From: Chitinophaga eiseniae
GTDB taxonomy: Bacteria > Bacteroidota > Bacteroidia > Chitinophagales > Chitinophagaceae
Length of the DNA: 64,000 bases
Reading direction: 5' to 3'
NCBI RefSeq assembly: GCF_012641265.1
Contig: NZ_JABAHZ010000002.1
Coordinates: forward strand, 496,001 to 560,000
Shown: piece by piece, positions 16,694-25,376 of the stretch
Numbering within the stretch: the stretch's first letter is position 1
Layout: every line of letters begins with the position of its first letter
Made by a program: the position numbers and the translations under genes
The notes under the pieces: generated by a model
Seen by the model: only the letters and a program-made list of their open reading frames with translations
Databases searched by the model: none
Told to the model about the DNA's origin: nothing

Positions 16694-17488
16694 CTAAGGT
16701 ATGCAGAGTTTTGCCAGGTCGGTACTATCTCCTTTAAATACATTAAAGTCTACTGTAGTACGGATCCCGTTTACCCGGCCTATATCACTGTGTTGCCAAA
16801 ACAACCAGGCCCTGTCGGACCGGGGACGTTCTTTCTGATAATAATGGGCAAGCCACAGCGGGTAGCGGTCAAATTCAGTGCCCAGGTAGGTTTCATAAAA
16901 ATGAATATTGGTATAAATAATAGGCCTTACTTTATATACTTTCTCCATCTCTTCCAGCCAGATCTTGGCGGTACTTCGAATCACCGCTGCCGGCTGGTTA
17001 TTACTGGTTTCAATGTCCAGTACCGGTGGCAGGTCGCCCGATTGAAGGTCGGCTACATTGTGAAAATTGATCGCTTGCTTTAAAGGGTCGCGGGTAGCAT
17101 AAAAAAAGTGATAGGCACCCCTTACCAGTCCGGCTTTCCCTGCTTTCTCCCAATTTTGATGAAAGGATGCATCCTGCCGGGTAATGCCCTCTGTAGCCTT
17201 AATAAAGGCAAAGGATATACGAACTTTCTTCACCTGCATCTGCTTAACTGCCTGCCAGTTGATGTCTTTCTGAAACTTGGATACGTCTATGCCGTGTATT
17301 TTATAATTCTCAGGAATATCAATGCCAAATTCTTCATACCGTACAAAAGTGATTCGGTTTTCGCGCTGGTGCCACCATATATAAGCCGCCACGGCTGCTA
17401 TTACTACTATTGGTAAGAATATTCTGATCAGGATCCGTTTCACTTTACTTCGGTTAGTTGCAGGATAATTGGGTAAGGGCCTTGTCAT
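16694..17488 (-). CDS. membrane-anchored GH25 lysozyme-like muramidase
   Basis: A 264-residue protein with an N-terminal membrane anchor (about residues 20-42) and a glycoside hydrolase family 25 domain. GH25 landmarks are HGIDVSKFQKDINW, FAFIKATEG, GAYHFF, PPVLDIETS with the catalytic acids, and IIYTN and WLAHY later. It should cleave the MurNAc-GlcNAc bond of peptidoglycan on the periplasmic side. It is followed by a small two-helix membrane protein in the same operon. Confidence 0.92.
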   Translation of the reverse strand: MTRPLPNYPATNRSKVKRILIRIFLPIVVIAAVAAYIWWHQRENRITFVRYEEFGIDIPENYKIHGIDVSKFQKDINWQAVKQMQVKKVRISFAFIKATEGITRQDASFHQNWEKAGKAGLVRGAYHFFYATRDPLKQAINFHNVADLQSGDLPPVLDIETSNNQPAAVIRSTAKIWLEEMEKVYKVRPIIYTNIHFYETYLGTEFDRYPLWLAHYYQKERPRSDRAWLFWQHSDIGRVNGIRTTVDFNVFKGDSTDLAKLCIP

Positions 17489-17575
17489 AAATTATTGACG
17501 TCCTTATTTTTTACAGCAAGTATAGGCTATAATTTGTTTAAAGGCGCTACTTTTACAACGGTCAAGTGAATTTTT

Positions 17576-18601
17576 ATGCCCGATTTTAACCTGAAGGATA
17601 CCCTCAATTTGTTTTCTAAATTCACGCTGCGCCGCGGTTTGAATGCTGGCAAGGTGCTGGGAAGTTATTTTGTAAGTAAGTGGACCGGTAAGCCCGTTCA
17701 ATGGGGATACCCTATTTCCATGTCGTTTGAACCGACCACTTCCTGCAATCTCCGCTGCCCTGAATGCCCCAGCGGCCTCAGAGCTTTTACCCGCCCTACC
17801 GGCATGCTGGAACAGGATTTCTTCAGGAAAACGATCGATGAAATTTCAAAAGAACTTTTATACCTGATTTTTTATTTCCAGGGAGAACCTTACCTGAACC
17901 CGGGTTTCCTGGACATGGTAAAATATGCTTCTTCCAAAGGCATTTATACCGCCACTTCTACCAATGCCCACTATCTCACAGACGCCAACGCAAAGAAAAC
18001 GGTAGAGAGTGGCCTCGACAGGTTAATCATCTCCATAGATGGTACGACCCAGGACGTATATACGCAATACCGCGTAGGAGGTCACCTGGATAAGGTCATC
18101 CAGGGCGCCAAAAACATTGTAAAATGGAAAAAAGAGCTGAATTCATCTAAGCCTTTTGTTTTTTTCCAGTTCCTGGTAGTAAAACCCAATGAACACCAGA
18201 TTGAAGATATTAAGCGGTTGGCAAAGGAAATTGGCGTAGACCAGGTGAGATTTAAAACCGCCCAGGTATACGACTATGAAGAAGGTAACCGCCTCATTCC
18301 TACTATCGATAAATATTCCCGCTACCACCGCAATGAAGACGGAACCTATGCTATTAAAAACAAACTGGGTAATCATTGTTGGCGCCTCTGGCATTCACCC
18401 GTGGTTACCTGGGATGGCCTTGTAGTACCCTGCTGCTTCGATAAAGATGCCCAACACCGCCTCGGCAACCTGAAAAAAGAATCCTTCAAAGCCCTCTGGC
18501 ACAATAAAGAGTATATCCGTTTCCGTAGCCAGATCCTCGAAACCCGCAAAAACATAGACATCTGCGCTAACTGTAGCGAAGGCACCAAAGTTTGGGGATA
18601 A
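17576..18601 (+). CDS. radical SAM/SPASM domain protein
   Basis: A 341-residue radical SAM enzyme. The CxxxCxxC cluster motif reads CNLRCPEC at about residues 57-64, followed by YFQGEPYLNPG and STNAHYLT of the AdoMet barrel. The C-terminus has a SPASM-type cysteine set: CWRLWHS...VPCCFDKD...LGNLKKESFKALW...ICANCSEG. SPASM enzymes modify peptides or carbohydrates; substrate unknown, with no precursor peptide gene visible next to it. It is monocistronic and divergent from the GH25 gene. Confidence 0.9.
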   Translation: MPDFNLKDTLNLFSKFTLRRGLNAGKVLGSYFVSKWTGKPVQWGYPISMSFEPTTSCNLRCPECPSGLRAFTRPTGMLEQDFFRKTIDEISKELLYLIFYFQGEPYLNPGFLDMVKYASSKGIYTATSTNAHYLTDANAKKTVESGLDRLIISIDGTTQDVYTQYRVGGHLDKVIQGAKNIVKWKKELNSSKPFVFFQFLVVKPNEHQIEDIKRLAKEIGVDQVRFKTAQVYDYEEGNRLIPTIDKYSRYHRNEDGTYAIKNKLGNHCWRLWHSPVVTWDGLVVPCCFDKDAQHRLGNLKKESFKALWHNKEYIRFRSQILETRKNIDICANCSEGTKVWG

Positions 18602-18645
18602 TATCCGGCGTTTTAAAATTTTTTCTCGCTGACTATCAGTTAATT

Positions 18646-18699
18646 ACTACGTTTATCGTTTAATAACTACAAAAATAGTTTTTAAACTACAAAAATAGT
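18646..18699 (+). promoter_or_regulatory. three-site BlaI/MecI-type operator array
   Basis: Three 14-bp sites start at 18646, 18666 and 18686, each exactly 20 bp after the last. The second and third are identical, ACTACAAAAATAGT, an ACTA/TAGT dyad; the first is ACTACGTTTATCGT with a decayed right half. They end 15 bp before the BlaI-family ATG, matching the TACT/AGTA half-sites of known BlaI/MecI operators and implying autorepression. Confidence 0.8.
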
Positions 18700-18713
18700 A
18701 TTAGCTTGGTGGT

Positions 18714-19076
18714 ATGAAAAAGCTATCACGTAAAGAAGAAGAGTTGATGCAGGTGATATGGGACCTGGAGAAAGCCTTTGTAAAAGATGCCATCGAACAC
18801 CTCCCGGATCCCAAACCGCATTACAATACCATCGCTACCCTCATGAAGCGACTGGAAGAAAAGGGGTATCTCGCCCACACCGAATACGGCGGCTCATATG
18901 AGTACTATCCCATTGTAGGTAAGGAAAACTATAAGCAAACCTTTATGAAAAAAGTACTCAACACTTTTTTTGATAACTCCTACCTCAACATGCTGGCCTA
19001 TTTCGCCAAAGAAGAGAAAATCAGCCCGGAAGAAATGAAGGAACTGGTAAAAATGATTGAGAAAGATAAAAAATAA
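18714..19076 (+). CDS. BlaI/MecI/CopY-family transcriptional repressor
   Basis: A 120-residue winged-helix repressor. Family motifs are LSRKEEELMQVIWDLEKAFVKDAIEHL, HYNTIATLMKRLEEKGYLAHTEYGGSYEYYPIV and a C-terminal dimerisation helix pair. Members are inactivated by proteolysis through a partner M56 (BlaR1-like) sensor, which is encoded 5 bp downstream. Three operator sites lie just upstream. The regulon may include TonB or envelope genes rather than a beta-lactamase, as none is seen here. Confidence 0.93.
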   Translation: MKKLSRKEEELMQVIWDLEKAFVKDAIEHLPDPKPHYNTIATLMKRLEEKGYLAHTEYGGSYEYYPIVGKENYKQTFMKKVLNTFFDNSYLNMLAYFAKEEKISPEEMKELVKMIEKDKK

Positions 19077-19081
19077 CGCGT

Positions 19082-20725
19082 ATGCCTACCCTGTTTTTAT
19101 ATATCCTGCAAGCATCAGGAGCCATGGCACTTTTCTATCTCCTTTATATTTCCTGTTTCAGGAAGGAAACCTTCTACCGTTACAACAGGATATTATTGCT
19201 CAGCGCATTTATTTTTTCAGCGCTGCTTCCGCTGTTACCGGTACCTGCTATGCATTGGAGCAAAATAGTTGCTCCGGAAGGGGGTAACACACAGGTATAT
19301 TTTGCGGATCACCTGCATAACTCCCCTGCACATACCAACGTTGTTGCCGTTACACACTGGTGGGATCCCCTGCTGGCACATAGCACCACTATTCTGTTGG
19401 CTATATACGCAGCAGTTGCCCTTTCCCTGGCTATCATACACGGTCTTCAATTACTGAAAATCAACCGTTTAGCCAAATCCGGATATGTTTATTCCCGTAA
19501 TCGCATCCGGTATATACATATCGAAAAACTCGCTGCGCCCTTTTCGTTCCTGAACACCATTTTCATTGATCATAACGCGTACGAGTATACGGAGTTTATG
19601 CATATCCTGCAACATGAGGAAGCCCATGTAAAACAATACCACTCAGTGGATATGCTGTTCTCCGCCTTCTACTGCTGCCTGTTTTGGATTAATCCGTTTG
19701 CCTGGCGGTGTAAGAAAGCATTGCAACTGAATCTTGAATTCCTCGCCGACGATGCCGTAGTTACCAGCTCCCTTGCGCCGGTAGACTACCAGTACAGTTT
19801 ATTGCGGCTCGGGACACCGCGCACCCCTGTGGCTATTGTTAGCCATTTCAGCAAGTCATTCATTAAAAACAGAATACTTATGATGAACAAAACCCAATCA
19901 CCCCGTTTACGTACCTGGCGGTACCTGTTGCTCCTGCCGGTACTGGCGCTGACAGCCGGCCTTTTGTCCGCTACTACCAACGATGCTATCAGGCAATCAG
20001 GCGCCGATAAGTACCTGACCACCGAAAATGGCGTGGTCCATGGCATGATCACCCGGTTAACGACCGATCAGGATCTGGCCGACATGAAAGCTGCATTGGC
20101 AGCAAAGGATATCCACCTTTCACTTCACGCACTGAAACGCAGTGCTTCCGGGGAAATTATCTATATCAAATTTGATGTAAAAGACAAGCGTAGCGGTTTA
20201 GCAGATGAAACTTTAGATGGGCCCCTTATCTCTCCTCTCTATTTTTATCTTGGACCCGACGAAAGCGGTATTGGGCCAATGCCTTTTAAGCACACACCTA
20301 AAAGTTTGTTAGCCCGCGCATTGAAAGAAAGTAATGGACAGGCAAGAGGTATCACTACTGATTCCACTTATTTGAGCCGTTTTCCGGGAGGGGAAGAGGC
20401 ATATAAAAGAACGTTTGCAAAGAATCTCCGCTATCCACGCTATTGCCAGGAAAATGATATCGTCGGTGAGGTGATGGCACAGTACACAATTTTAGCAAAT
20501 GGTACTATTGAGAACGCCGAAGTGCTGATCGCCCCGGATAAAACGATGGGAGAAGAAGTAAAGCGCGTTATCAAAGCATTGCCTTCTTTCAAACCGGATG
20601 CTGAGGGAAAAATAGTGACCGTTACTTTAACCGCAGATTTTATGCTGGAACAGGATGGAAAATTCCATAAAGGCCCGGGTAGTGAAAGCGCAGATATAAC
20701 AGTAGTTGCCTACGGCAAAAAATAA
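19082..20725 (+). CDS. M56 (BlaR1-type) membrane metalloprotease fused to a TonB C-terminal domain
   Basis: A 547-residue protein. The first 300 residues form a BlaR1/MecR1-like membrane metalloprotease: several helices, zinc motif H178-E179-x-x-H182 (HEEAH), and EFLADDAV downstream. Residues of about 440-525 form a TonB_C domain (YPRYCQENDIVGEVMAQYTILANGTIENAEV...LPSFKPDAEGK). The partner repressor is encoded just upstream. In place of a penicillin-sensing domain, the TonB-like domain faces the periplasm and may couple sensing to TonB-dependent transport. It is a Bacteroidota-typical architecture of unknown signal. Confidence 0.9.
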   Translation: MPTLFLYILQASGAMALFYLLYISCFRKETFYRYNRILLLSAFIFSALLPLLPVPAMHWSKIVAPEGGNTQVYFADHLHNSPAHTNVVAVTHWWDPLLAHSTTILLAIYAAVALSLAIIHGLQLLKINRLAKSGYVYSRNRIRYIHIEKLAAPFSFLNTIFIDHNAYEYTEFMHILQHEEAHVKQYHSVDMLFSAFYCCLFWINPFAWRCKKALQLNLEFLADDAVVTSSLAPVDYQYSLLRLGTPRTPVAIVSHFSKSFIKNRILMMNKTQSPRLRTWRYLLLLPVLALTAGLLSATTNDAIRQSGADKYLTTENGVVHGMITRLTTDQDLADMKAALAAKDIHLSLHALKRSASGEIIYIKFDVKDKRSGLADETLDGPLISPLYFYLGPDESGIGPMPFKHTPKSLLARALKESNGQARGITTDSTYLSRFPGGEEAYKRTFAKNLRYPRYCQENDIVGEVMAQYTILANGTIENAEVLIAPDKTMGEEVKRVIKALPSFKPDAEGKIVTVTLTADFMLEQDGKFHKGPGSESADITVVAYGKK

Positions 20726-20726
20726 T

Positions 20727-21074
20727 CTATTCTGCCACCGGTTCTTTCTTCTTCTTCCGTGCTTTGGTTACCTTATTAAACAGGTTAATACCCAGCTGCA
20801 CACCAATAAATTCCAATGCCGTCATCAACGCCCCGGTAGCAAAACTCTTAAATTTACCGCTTCCCCACGCCATCTTAGCCACATTCATGGCTACGTTCAG
20901 GGCACCGCTATGTCTTGCGCTACCGGGGATGACAGCATTTAATGCCATCTTCTTATAGTTATCCTTGAAATAATCTACCCGGTCCCCCAGCTCATACTCC
21001 AGTTGCTTGGAACGCCGCTTTAAACGCTCAATTTCCAGCTCCAATGTTTCGAAGCTGTTGATCTTTTTACGCAT
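20727..21074 (-). CDS. hypothetical protein, third gene of the YtxH/holin-like operon
   Basis: A 115-residue protein with a charged coiled-coil N-terminus (about residues 1-40) and a weakly hydrophobic glycine/alanine-rich centre (about 60-100), ending in a lysine-rich tail. I do not recognise a named family. It follows the holin-like gene by 20 bp. The order YtxH-like, holin-like, this protein resembles membrane-associated stress operons of other Bacteroidota. Confidence 0.75.
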   Translation of the reverse strand: MRKKINSFETLELEIERLKRRSKQLEYELGDRVDYFKDNYKKMALNAVIPGSARHSGALNVAMNVAKMAWGSGKFKSFATGALMTALEFIGVQLGINLFNKVTKARKKKKEPVAE

Positions 21075-21094
21075 GTGTAAATTTTTATCATGGT

Positions 21095-21586
21095 TTATCC
21101 CCGCATTGTGTTTTCTGTAGCTTCGTCGTCAGGTACATAGCCCAGGTCTTCCGGCTTGTCATTAACTGGCTCTTCTTTCCTGGCGGATTGTCGCTCCCGT
21201 TTGGCGTGAATATGATCACTTTCCGCGTCCCGGTCGGTGATCTCGTCTACCAGCTCCGCAATCAGCAGTTTGGCCAGTGGCCGCTGTATCAGCTGCTTAC
21301 GGAACAACAGGATCACCAGGAATAATACCACAAACAGCCCTGCTGCACAGCTAAAACCAATGGTAAAGCTGCCCGTCATCTCTCCTATCCAGAAGCCCAC
21401 CACCATACCCAGGAATACGATCACAAAAAAGAACAGCAGAAAAGCCATCGTGATGGAGAAAAACAACCCCAACGCTTTCGATAACTTTCCTGCTGCCTGG
21501 AGCTTAATCAGGTCCAGTCTGGTTTCCAGGTATTCCCTGGCTACTTTTCCCGTTTGGTTAAAGTAGTTGCCGAAATTATCTTCCAT
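21095..21586 (-). CDS. phage holin family 3_6-like (YqjE-type) membrane protein
   Basis: A 163-residue protein with an N-terminal amphipathic helix (YLETRLDLIKLQAAGKLSKALG), two adjacent membrane helices (about 45-70 and 78-100), and a charged C-terminal tail. This is the pattern of PF07332/YqjE proteins, which are chromosomal despite the holin name. I chose the ATG at 21586 over the TTG 18 bp upstream. It lies 24 bp after the YtxH-like gene. Confidence 0.8.
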   Translation of the reverse strand: MEDNFGNYFNQTGKVAREYLETRLDLIKLQAAGKLSKALGLFFSITMAFLLFFFVIVFLGMVVGFWIGEMTGSFTIGFSCAAGLFVVLFLVILLFRKQLIQRPLAKLLIAELVDEITDRDAESDHIHAKRERQSARKEEPVNDKPEDLGYVPDDEATENTMRG

Positions 21587-21610
21587 GCAAATGAATTTAC
21601 TCAAATGGAA

Positions 21611-21805
21611 TTATGCCAACTCGTTTTCTAACTCATCATGAAACTGGTCTTTTCTTTTTCTCCATTTTTCTTTCAGCTTTTCAGATTGGCCTTTCAGCTT
21701 TTCTACCAACTCATCTTTTTTGTCTGAATTCAGGAAATATCCTACTGCTACACCTACTGCTGCGCCCACGATAAATGAAACCACGGCTTTTGAACTGTTA
21801 CTCAT
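21611..21805 (-). CDS. YtxH-like small membrane protein
   Basis: A 64-residue protein with a glycine-rich membrane helix (AVVSFIVGAAVGVAVGYFL) followed by a lysine-rich amphipathic helix, typical of YtxH-domain general stress proteins. It is the first gene of a three-gene operon with the holin-like and hypothetical genes. Function in this family is not established. Confidence 0.82.
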   Translation of the reverse strand: MSNSSKAVVSFIVGAAVGVAVGYFLNSDKKDELVEKLKGQSEKLKEKWRKRKDQFHDELENELA

Positions 21806-22022
21806 AACTAAGGTTTTAAAGATGTTATAAATTAGGTTTTCTTTTTGGGTAACAGAGGTTCAACAAACATTATTCCATAAATGACAATTTTGTATAACTT
21901 CCATGTTAAACCTCCGCAATAAGAACAAGTGCCCGCAGATTTTGTTTATTGTTGACAGGAGCTTATGTCAGACCATCGGTCTGCTTTTTGACATACCACC
22001 ACCTCACACCATATGATGTACT

Positions 22023-23078
22023 ATGAGCTATCTTGACAATGACCGTCTTAAACAAATTGGATTTCTGCTATTGATTCTCTTCCTGGGAATTCTCCTGTTT
22101 AAGGAAATGTATACTTTTTTTCCTGGCTTCCTGGGCGCCGTCACTTTATATGTTATCTGCCGGAAGTGGATGTTTCGCCTGGTAGAAGAAAGGAAATGGA
22201 GAATGAGCCTGGCGGCTACTGTCCTACTCATTCTGTCGTTCCTGGTCATCCTGCTCCCGGTAAGTTTCTTGATCAACCTCCTGACTGCCAAGGTGGCTTA
22301 TGCTGCCAGCCACTCTGCCGACCTGGTGAATGCCCTCAAACAGGCCAACAGTCAACTGGAAGAATACCTGGGTATAGGTCTGCTGACGACCGAACGACTT
22401 CAGAAACTACAGGAACGCATTACAGCCATCCTGCCAGGCTTCCTCGGCGCCACCTTCAATACGCTAACCTCCATCGCCCTGATGTACTTTATCCTGTTCT
22501 TCATGTTGGTGAATGGCCGGAAAATGGAGGAAACCCTGTATGAATATATTCCCCTGAAAGATAAAAATGTAGACCGACTGGGTAAAGAGTTCAACACACT
22601 GGTTATTGCCAACGCGGTGGGCATACCTCTAATTGCCGTGGTACAGGGAATTGTATCTTTAATCGGCTACCTGATTTTTGGTATCCCCCAACCCTTTTTC
22701 TGGTTTGTTGTTACCTGTTTCACCGCCATGCTGCCTGTGGTGGGCGCTGCTGCCGTATATGTTCCTATGGGAGTTTATTTACTGGGCATGGGAAATACCT
22801 GGCAAGGCATAGCAATACTTATCTATGGGTTTGGCGTGGTAGGCACTTCAGATAACATAGCCCGCATGCTGCTGGCCAAAAAAATTGCAGATGTGCATCC
22901 CCTGATTACCATCATTGGCGTTATTGTGGGAGTAAGTCTATTTGGCTTTATTGGCCTGATCTTCGGCCCGCTGCTGATTTCCATGTTTATCCTGTTGCTG
23001 GAAATATACAGCAACGAGTTTGTGGTGAAAAGACGTGATAAACCGCAAACACCTGTTAATCCCGGGCCTCAGCGATAG
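22023..23078 (+). CDS. AI-2E family (PF01594) transporter
   Basis: A 351-residue multi-span protein with the AI-2 exporter family arrangement: two N-terminal helix pairs, a soluble central region (about residues 95-145), and a C-terminal block with PFFWFVVTCFTAMLPVVGAAAVYVPMG, GTSDNIARMLLA and VHPLITIIGVIVGVSLFGFIGLIFGPLL. Relatives have been proposed as AI-2 exporters or Na+/H+ antiporters; substrate unknown. A CAGACC/GGTCTG hairpin followed by CTTTTTG lies about 40 bp upstream (21969-21983). The 3' end overlaps the convergent nadD by 10 bp. Confidence 0.9.
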   Translation: MSYLDNDRLKQIGFLLLILFLGILLFKEMYTFFPGFLGAVTLYVICRKWMFRLVEERKWRMSLAATVLLILSFLVILLPVSFLINLLTAKVAYAASHSADLVNALKQANSQLEEYLGIGLLTTERLQKLQERITAILPGFLGATFNTLTSIALMYFILFFMLVNGRKMEETLYEYIPLKDKNVDRLGKEFNTLVIANAVGIPLIAVVQGIVSLIGYLIFGIPQPFFWFVVTCFTAMLPVVGAAAVYVPMGVYLLGMGNTWQGIAILIYGFGVVGTSDNIARMLLAKKIADVHPLITIIGVIVGVSLFGFIGLIFGPLLISMFILLLEIYSNEFVVKRRDKPQTPVNPGPQR

Positions 23079-23638
23079 TAATTGTTATCCGCAATGTAAT
23101 TGATCACCGGATCCGGCACCATGTAACGTACCGATTTCCCTTCCTTAATCCATTTCCGGATATCTGTAGCGGAAATGTCCAACATGGGCGCATCCAGTAT
23201 TTCAATAGTAGCCCCAAAGGTGTCACTTATTTCGTGTCCCGGCCGGCGATATACGTAGATGGGATAGTTTTTTATGATCTGCTCATAGTTTTTCCAGCGG
23301 GGTAAATTCTGGAAACTATCGCTACCCATAATAATAGCAAATTCCTGGGTGGGAAACTTCTCTTCCAGGTAAGTGAGCGTATCTACAGTATAAGAAGGTC
23401 GGGGTAAAGAAAATTCGATATTGCTTGCCCGTAAACGAATCTCGTCTTTAATGGCCATTTCTACCAGGTGAAAACGGTCATGCTCATTGAGCAAGGCAGA
23501 CTGGGGTTTTAGTGGATTATGCGGAGAAACCACCAACCATACTTTATCGAGATCTGTATTGTAAGCAACGTAATTGGCAATGATCAAATGCCCCGTGTGT
23601 ATAGGATTAAAAGACCCAAAATACAAGCCTATTCTCAT
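23069..23638 (-). CDS. nadD: nicotinate-nucleotide adenylyltransferase
   Basis: A 189-residue NadD. It adenylates nicotinate mononucleotide to deamido-NAD in the cytoplasm. The nucleotidyltransferase motif GSFNPIHTGH is at residues 8-17, followed by VSPHNPLK, GSDSFQNLPRW and the terminal ISATDIRKWIKEG. It lies 81 bp after paaD on the same strand and may be read through from the paa operon, though the functions are unrelated. nadA is 37 kb away in this window. Confidence 0.96.
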   Translation of the reverse strand: MRIGLYFGSFNPIHTGHLIIANYVAYNTDLDKVWLVVSPHNPLKPQSALLNEHDRFHLVEMAIKDEIRLRASNIEFSLPRPSYTVDTLTYLEEKFPTQEFAIIMGSDSFQNLPRWKNYEQIIKNYPIYVYRRPGHEISDTFGATIEILDAPMLDISATDIRKWIKEGKSVRYMVPDPVINYIADNNYYR

Positions 23639-23719
23639 GTTTCATCGTATAAGTTGCCAATGGCGACATCAATAATGCGTGTAAAAGTAGGTATTTAATG
23701 CGGGAACATGACAATCAGC

Positions 23720-24211
23720 TTATTCCAACGGCTTAAACTGCTCAAATACCTGTCCGCAGGACTTACAAAAATGAATGGCCCTGCAAAGCGTAGAGCCAAA
23801 TGGGGAACGTAAATAGGTTTCCTTACTGCCACAATGCGGGCAGGGCACCGCCAGTAATATTTCAGCATGCATTTCCCCTGCGAGTAGCTGGGGTGGCGCT
23901 ATACCGAAGTTTTGCAACTTTTCTTTGGCGGCTGCCGTCATCCGGTTGCTTTGCCAGTGCGCCTGCTTATCCACTGTTACGGTGACGGCTATATCCAGTT
24001 CCTGCTCCAGTACCGTTTTTATTTGTTGCTGAATATAGCTTACCGCCGGGCAGGCTGCAAAAGTGGGAATCATTTTAACATGCACTCCCCCTTCCTCCAG
24101 CTCAACGCCGGTAATCATGCCCAGGTCTATCACACTTAACACCGGTATTTCCGGGTCCATCACGTGTTCCAGCGATTCGTATACCGACGCTATCGTAATT
24201 TTTTGTAACAT
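23720..24211 (-). CDS. paaD: 1,2-phenylacetyl-CoA epoxidase subunit PaaD
   Basis: A 163-residue PaaD (sometimes called PaaJ). The N-terminal DUF59/MIP18-like domain includes VMDPEIPVLSVIDLGMITGV, and the C-terminus has a zinc- or cluster-binding CPHC...C...CKSC pattern. PaaD is thought to help mature the epoxidase complex. It begins 3 bp after the paaC stop and is the last of four paa genes; paaE, the reductase, is not in this window. Confidence 0.93.
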   Translation of the reverse strand: MLQKITIASVYESLEHVMDPEIPVLSVIDLGMITGVELEEGGVHVKMIPTFAACPAVSYIQQQIKTVLEQELDIAVTVTVDKQAHWQSNRMTAAAKEKLQNFGIAPPQLLAGEMHAEILLAVPCPHCGSKETYLRSPFGSTLCRAIHFCKSCGQVFEQFKPLE

Positions 24212-24214
24212 GAT

Positions 24215-24979
24215 TTACCAGCTGGCCTCCGCATCCAGGTTAAATACTTCTCCCATTTCCTTTAACAGCGGCCGTAGATAGGGCGTATGAATGGCCTGTC
24301 GGCCGCCATATGCAGGCGTAATGGTTTTCATATCAGGTAAATTGAGCGAGGCCTTTACCAGTATCGGGTAAATCCGGTCCAGCCAGCGCTGGTACAGGGC
24401 TGCCTCACCAGGATATATCCGTTCTGCTATCAAGATATTTTCGTATTCGGGAGACGGTTCAAAAATACCGGCTGCCAAGGCCACGGTATTATTCAACGCC
24501 TCCTGCATACGCTGGTAGCTTTCCTCTCCTGCCTGGCTTAACTGCATAATCCAGGCATTGGCGTGTAGCGTATGATATTTCAATTCCCCTTTTACTTTTT
24601 TACTGAGTATCCGGAATGGCTCAAAACTACTATCTACCAGGCTTTCATACCTGATCGCCTCTGCATGATCAAATAAAAAATGCCGCATCAGGCTAAACCC
24701 ATATTCTTCGTTGGGCATTTCCACCAGGTGGCTGCATTTGAAGTCCTTTTCCGGCCGGTGAAAAGCAAACTTATCGGGATCTTTTCCTTCCAGGTTTTCG
24801 TGCAATATGCGGTACAATGCCCACGCATGGCCTATTTTATCCTGCGCCATGGAAGAAAAGGCAATATCTTCCTCCATTACAGGGCCTAGTCCGGTCCATT
24901 CAGAATTACGATGTCCCTGTATCAGTTCATCGTCTGCCATTTTGATGATCAGGTCCGTTAATGCTGCGTTATAGCTCAT
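24215..24979 (-). CDS. paaC: 1,2-phenylacetyl-CoA epoxidase subunit PaaC
   Basis: A 254-residue ferritin-like structural subunit that pairs with PaaA. Characteristic stretches are MADDELIQGHRNSEWTGLGPVMEEDIAFSSMAQDKIGHA and ELKYHTLHANAWIMQLSQAGEES. It overlaps paaB by 4 bp (ATGA), which indicates translational coupling. Confidence 0.94.
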   Translation of the reverse strand: MSYNAALTDLIIKMADDELIQGHRNSEWTGLGPVMEEDIAFSSMAQDKIGHAWALYRILHENLEGKDPDKFAFHRPEKDFKCSHLVEMPNEEYGFSLMRHFLFDHAEAIRYESLVDSSFEPFRILSKKVKGELKYHTLHANAWIMQLSQAGEESYQRMQEALNNTVALAAGIFEPSPEYENILIAERIYPGEAALYQRWLDRIYPILVKASLNLPDMKTITPAYGGRQAIHTPYLRPLLKEMGEVFNLDAEASW

Positions 24980-25344
24980 TTGGATTGTTTGAATTTATTG
25001 ATCTTTTCCATCACCTTAAATCCGCTCGCATCGCGGTAGGTCTTTTCCAGGTTGTTGGCAAACATATCCTCATCTTCTACATCAAAAGCCAGGATATCCG
25101 CACTTTTCACTACCCAGAGGTTCACGCACTTTTTACGGCGGCCAAATTGCTCTTTGGCAAATACCAATGCCAGCTGCGGGTCCGGGGCATGTACGCACCC
25201 CACATGTTCGTGATGCGCCCCTCTTTTTTCCTGGTGAAATACTTCATATATGTTCCAGTTCTCCCCCTCTTCTACTTTCACAATTTCGCCCGCTTCTCCC
25301 AGTTTCAGCCTGTTTACGCGGGGGTCTAAAGATTCGTTCGACAT
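24976..25344 (-). CDS. paaB: 1,2-phenylacetyl-CoA epoxidase subunit PaaB
   Basis: A 122-residue PaaB: NWNIYEVFHQEKRGAHHEHVGCVHAPDPQLALVFAKEQFGRR is diagnostic. It bridges PaaAC dimers in the epoxidase. It lies 32 bp after paaA and overlaps paaC by 4 bp. Confidence 0.95.
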   Translation of the reverse strand: MSNESLDPRVNRLKLGEAGEIVKVEEGENWNIYEVFHQEKRGAHHEHVGCVHAPDPQLALVFAKEQFGRRKKCVNLWVVKSADILAFDVEDEDMFANNLEKTYRDASGFKVMEKINKFKQSK

Positions 25345-25376
25345 GTAATTGTTGAATAGTTTTAAATCGAAAAAAA

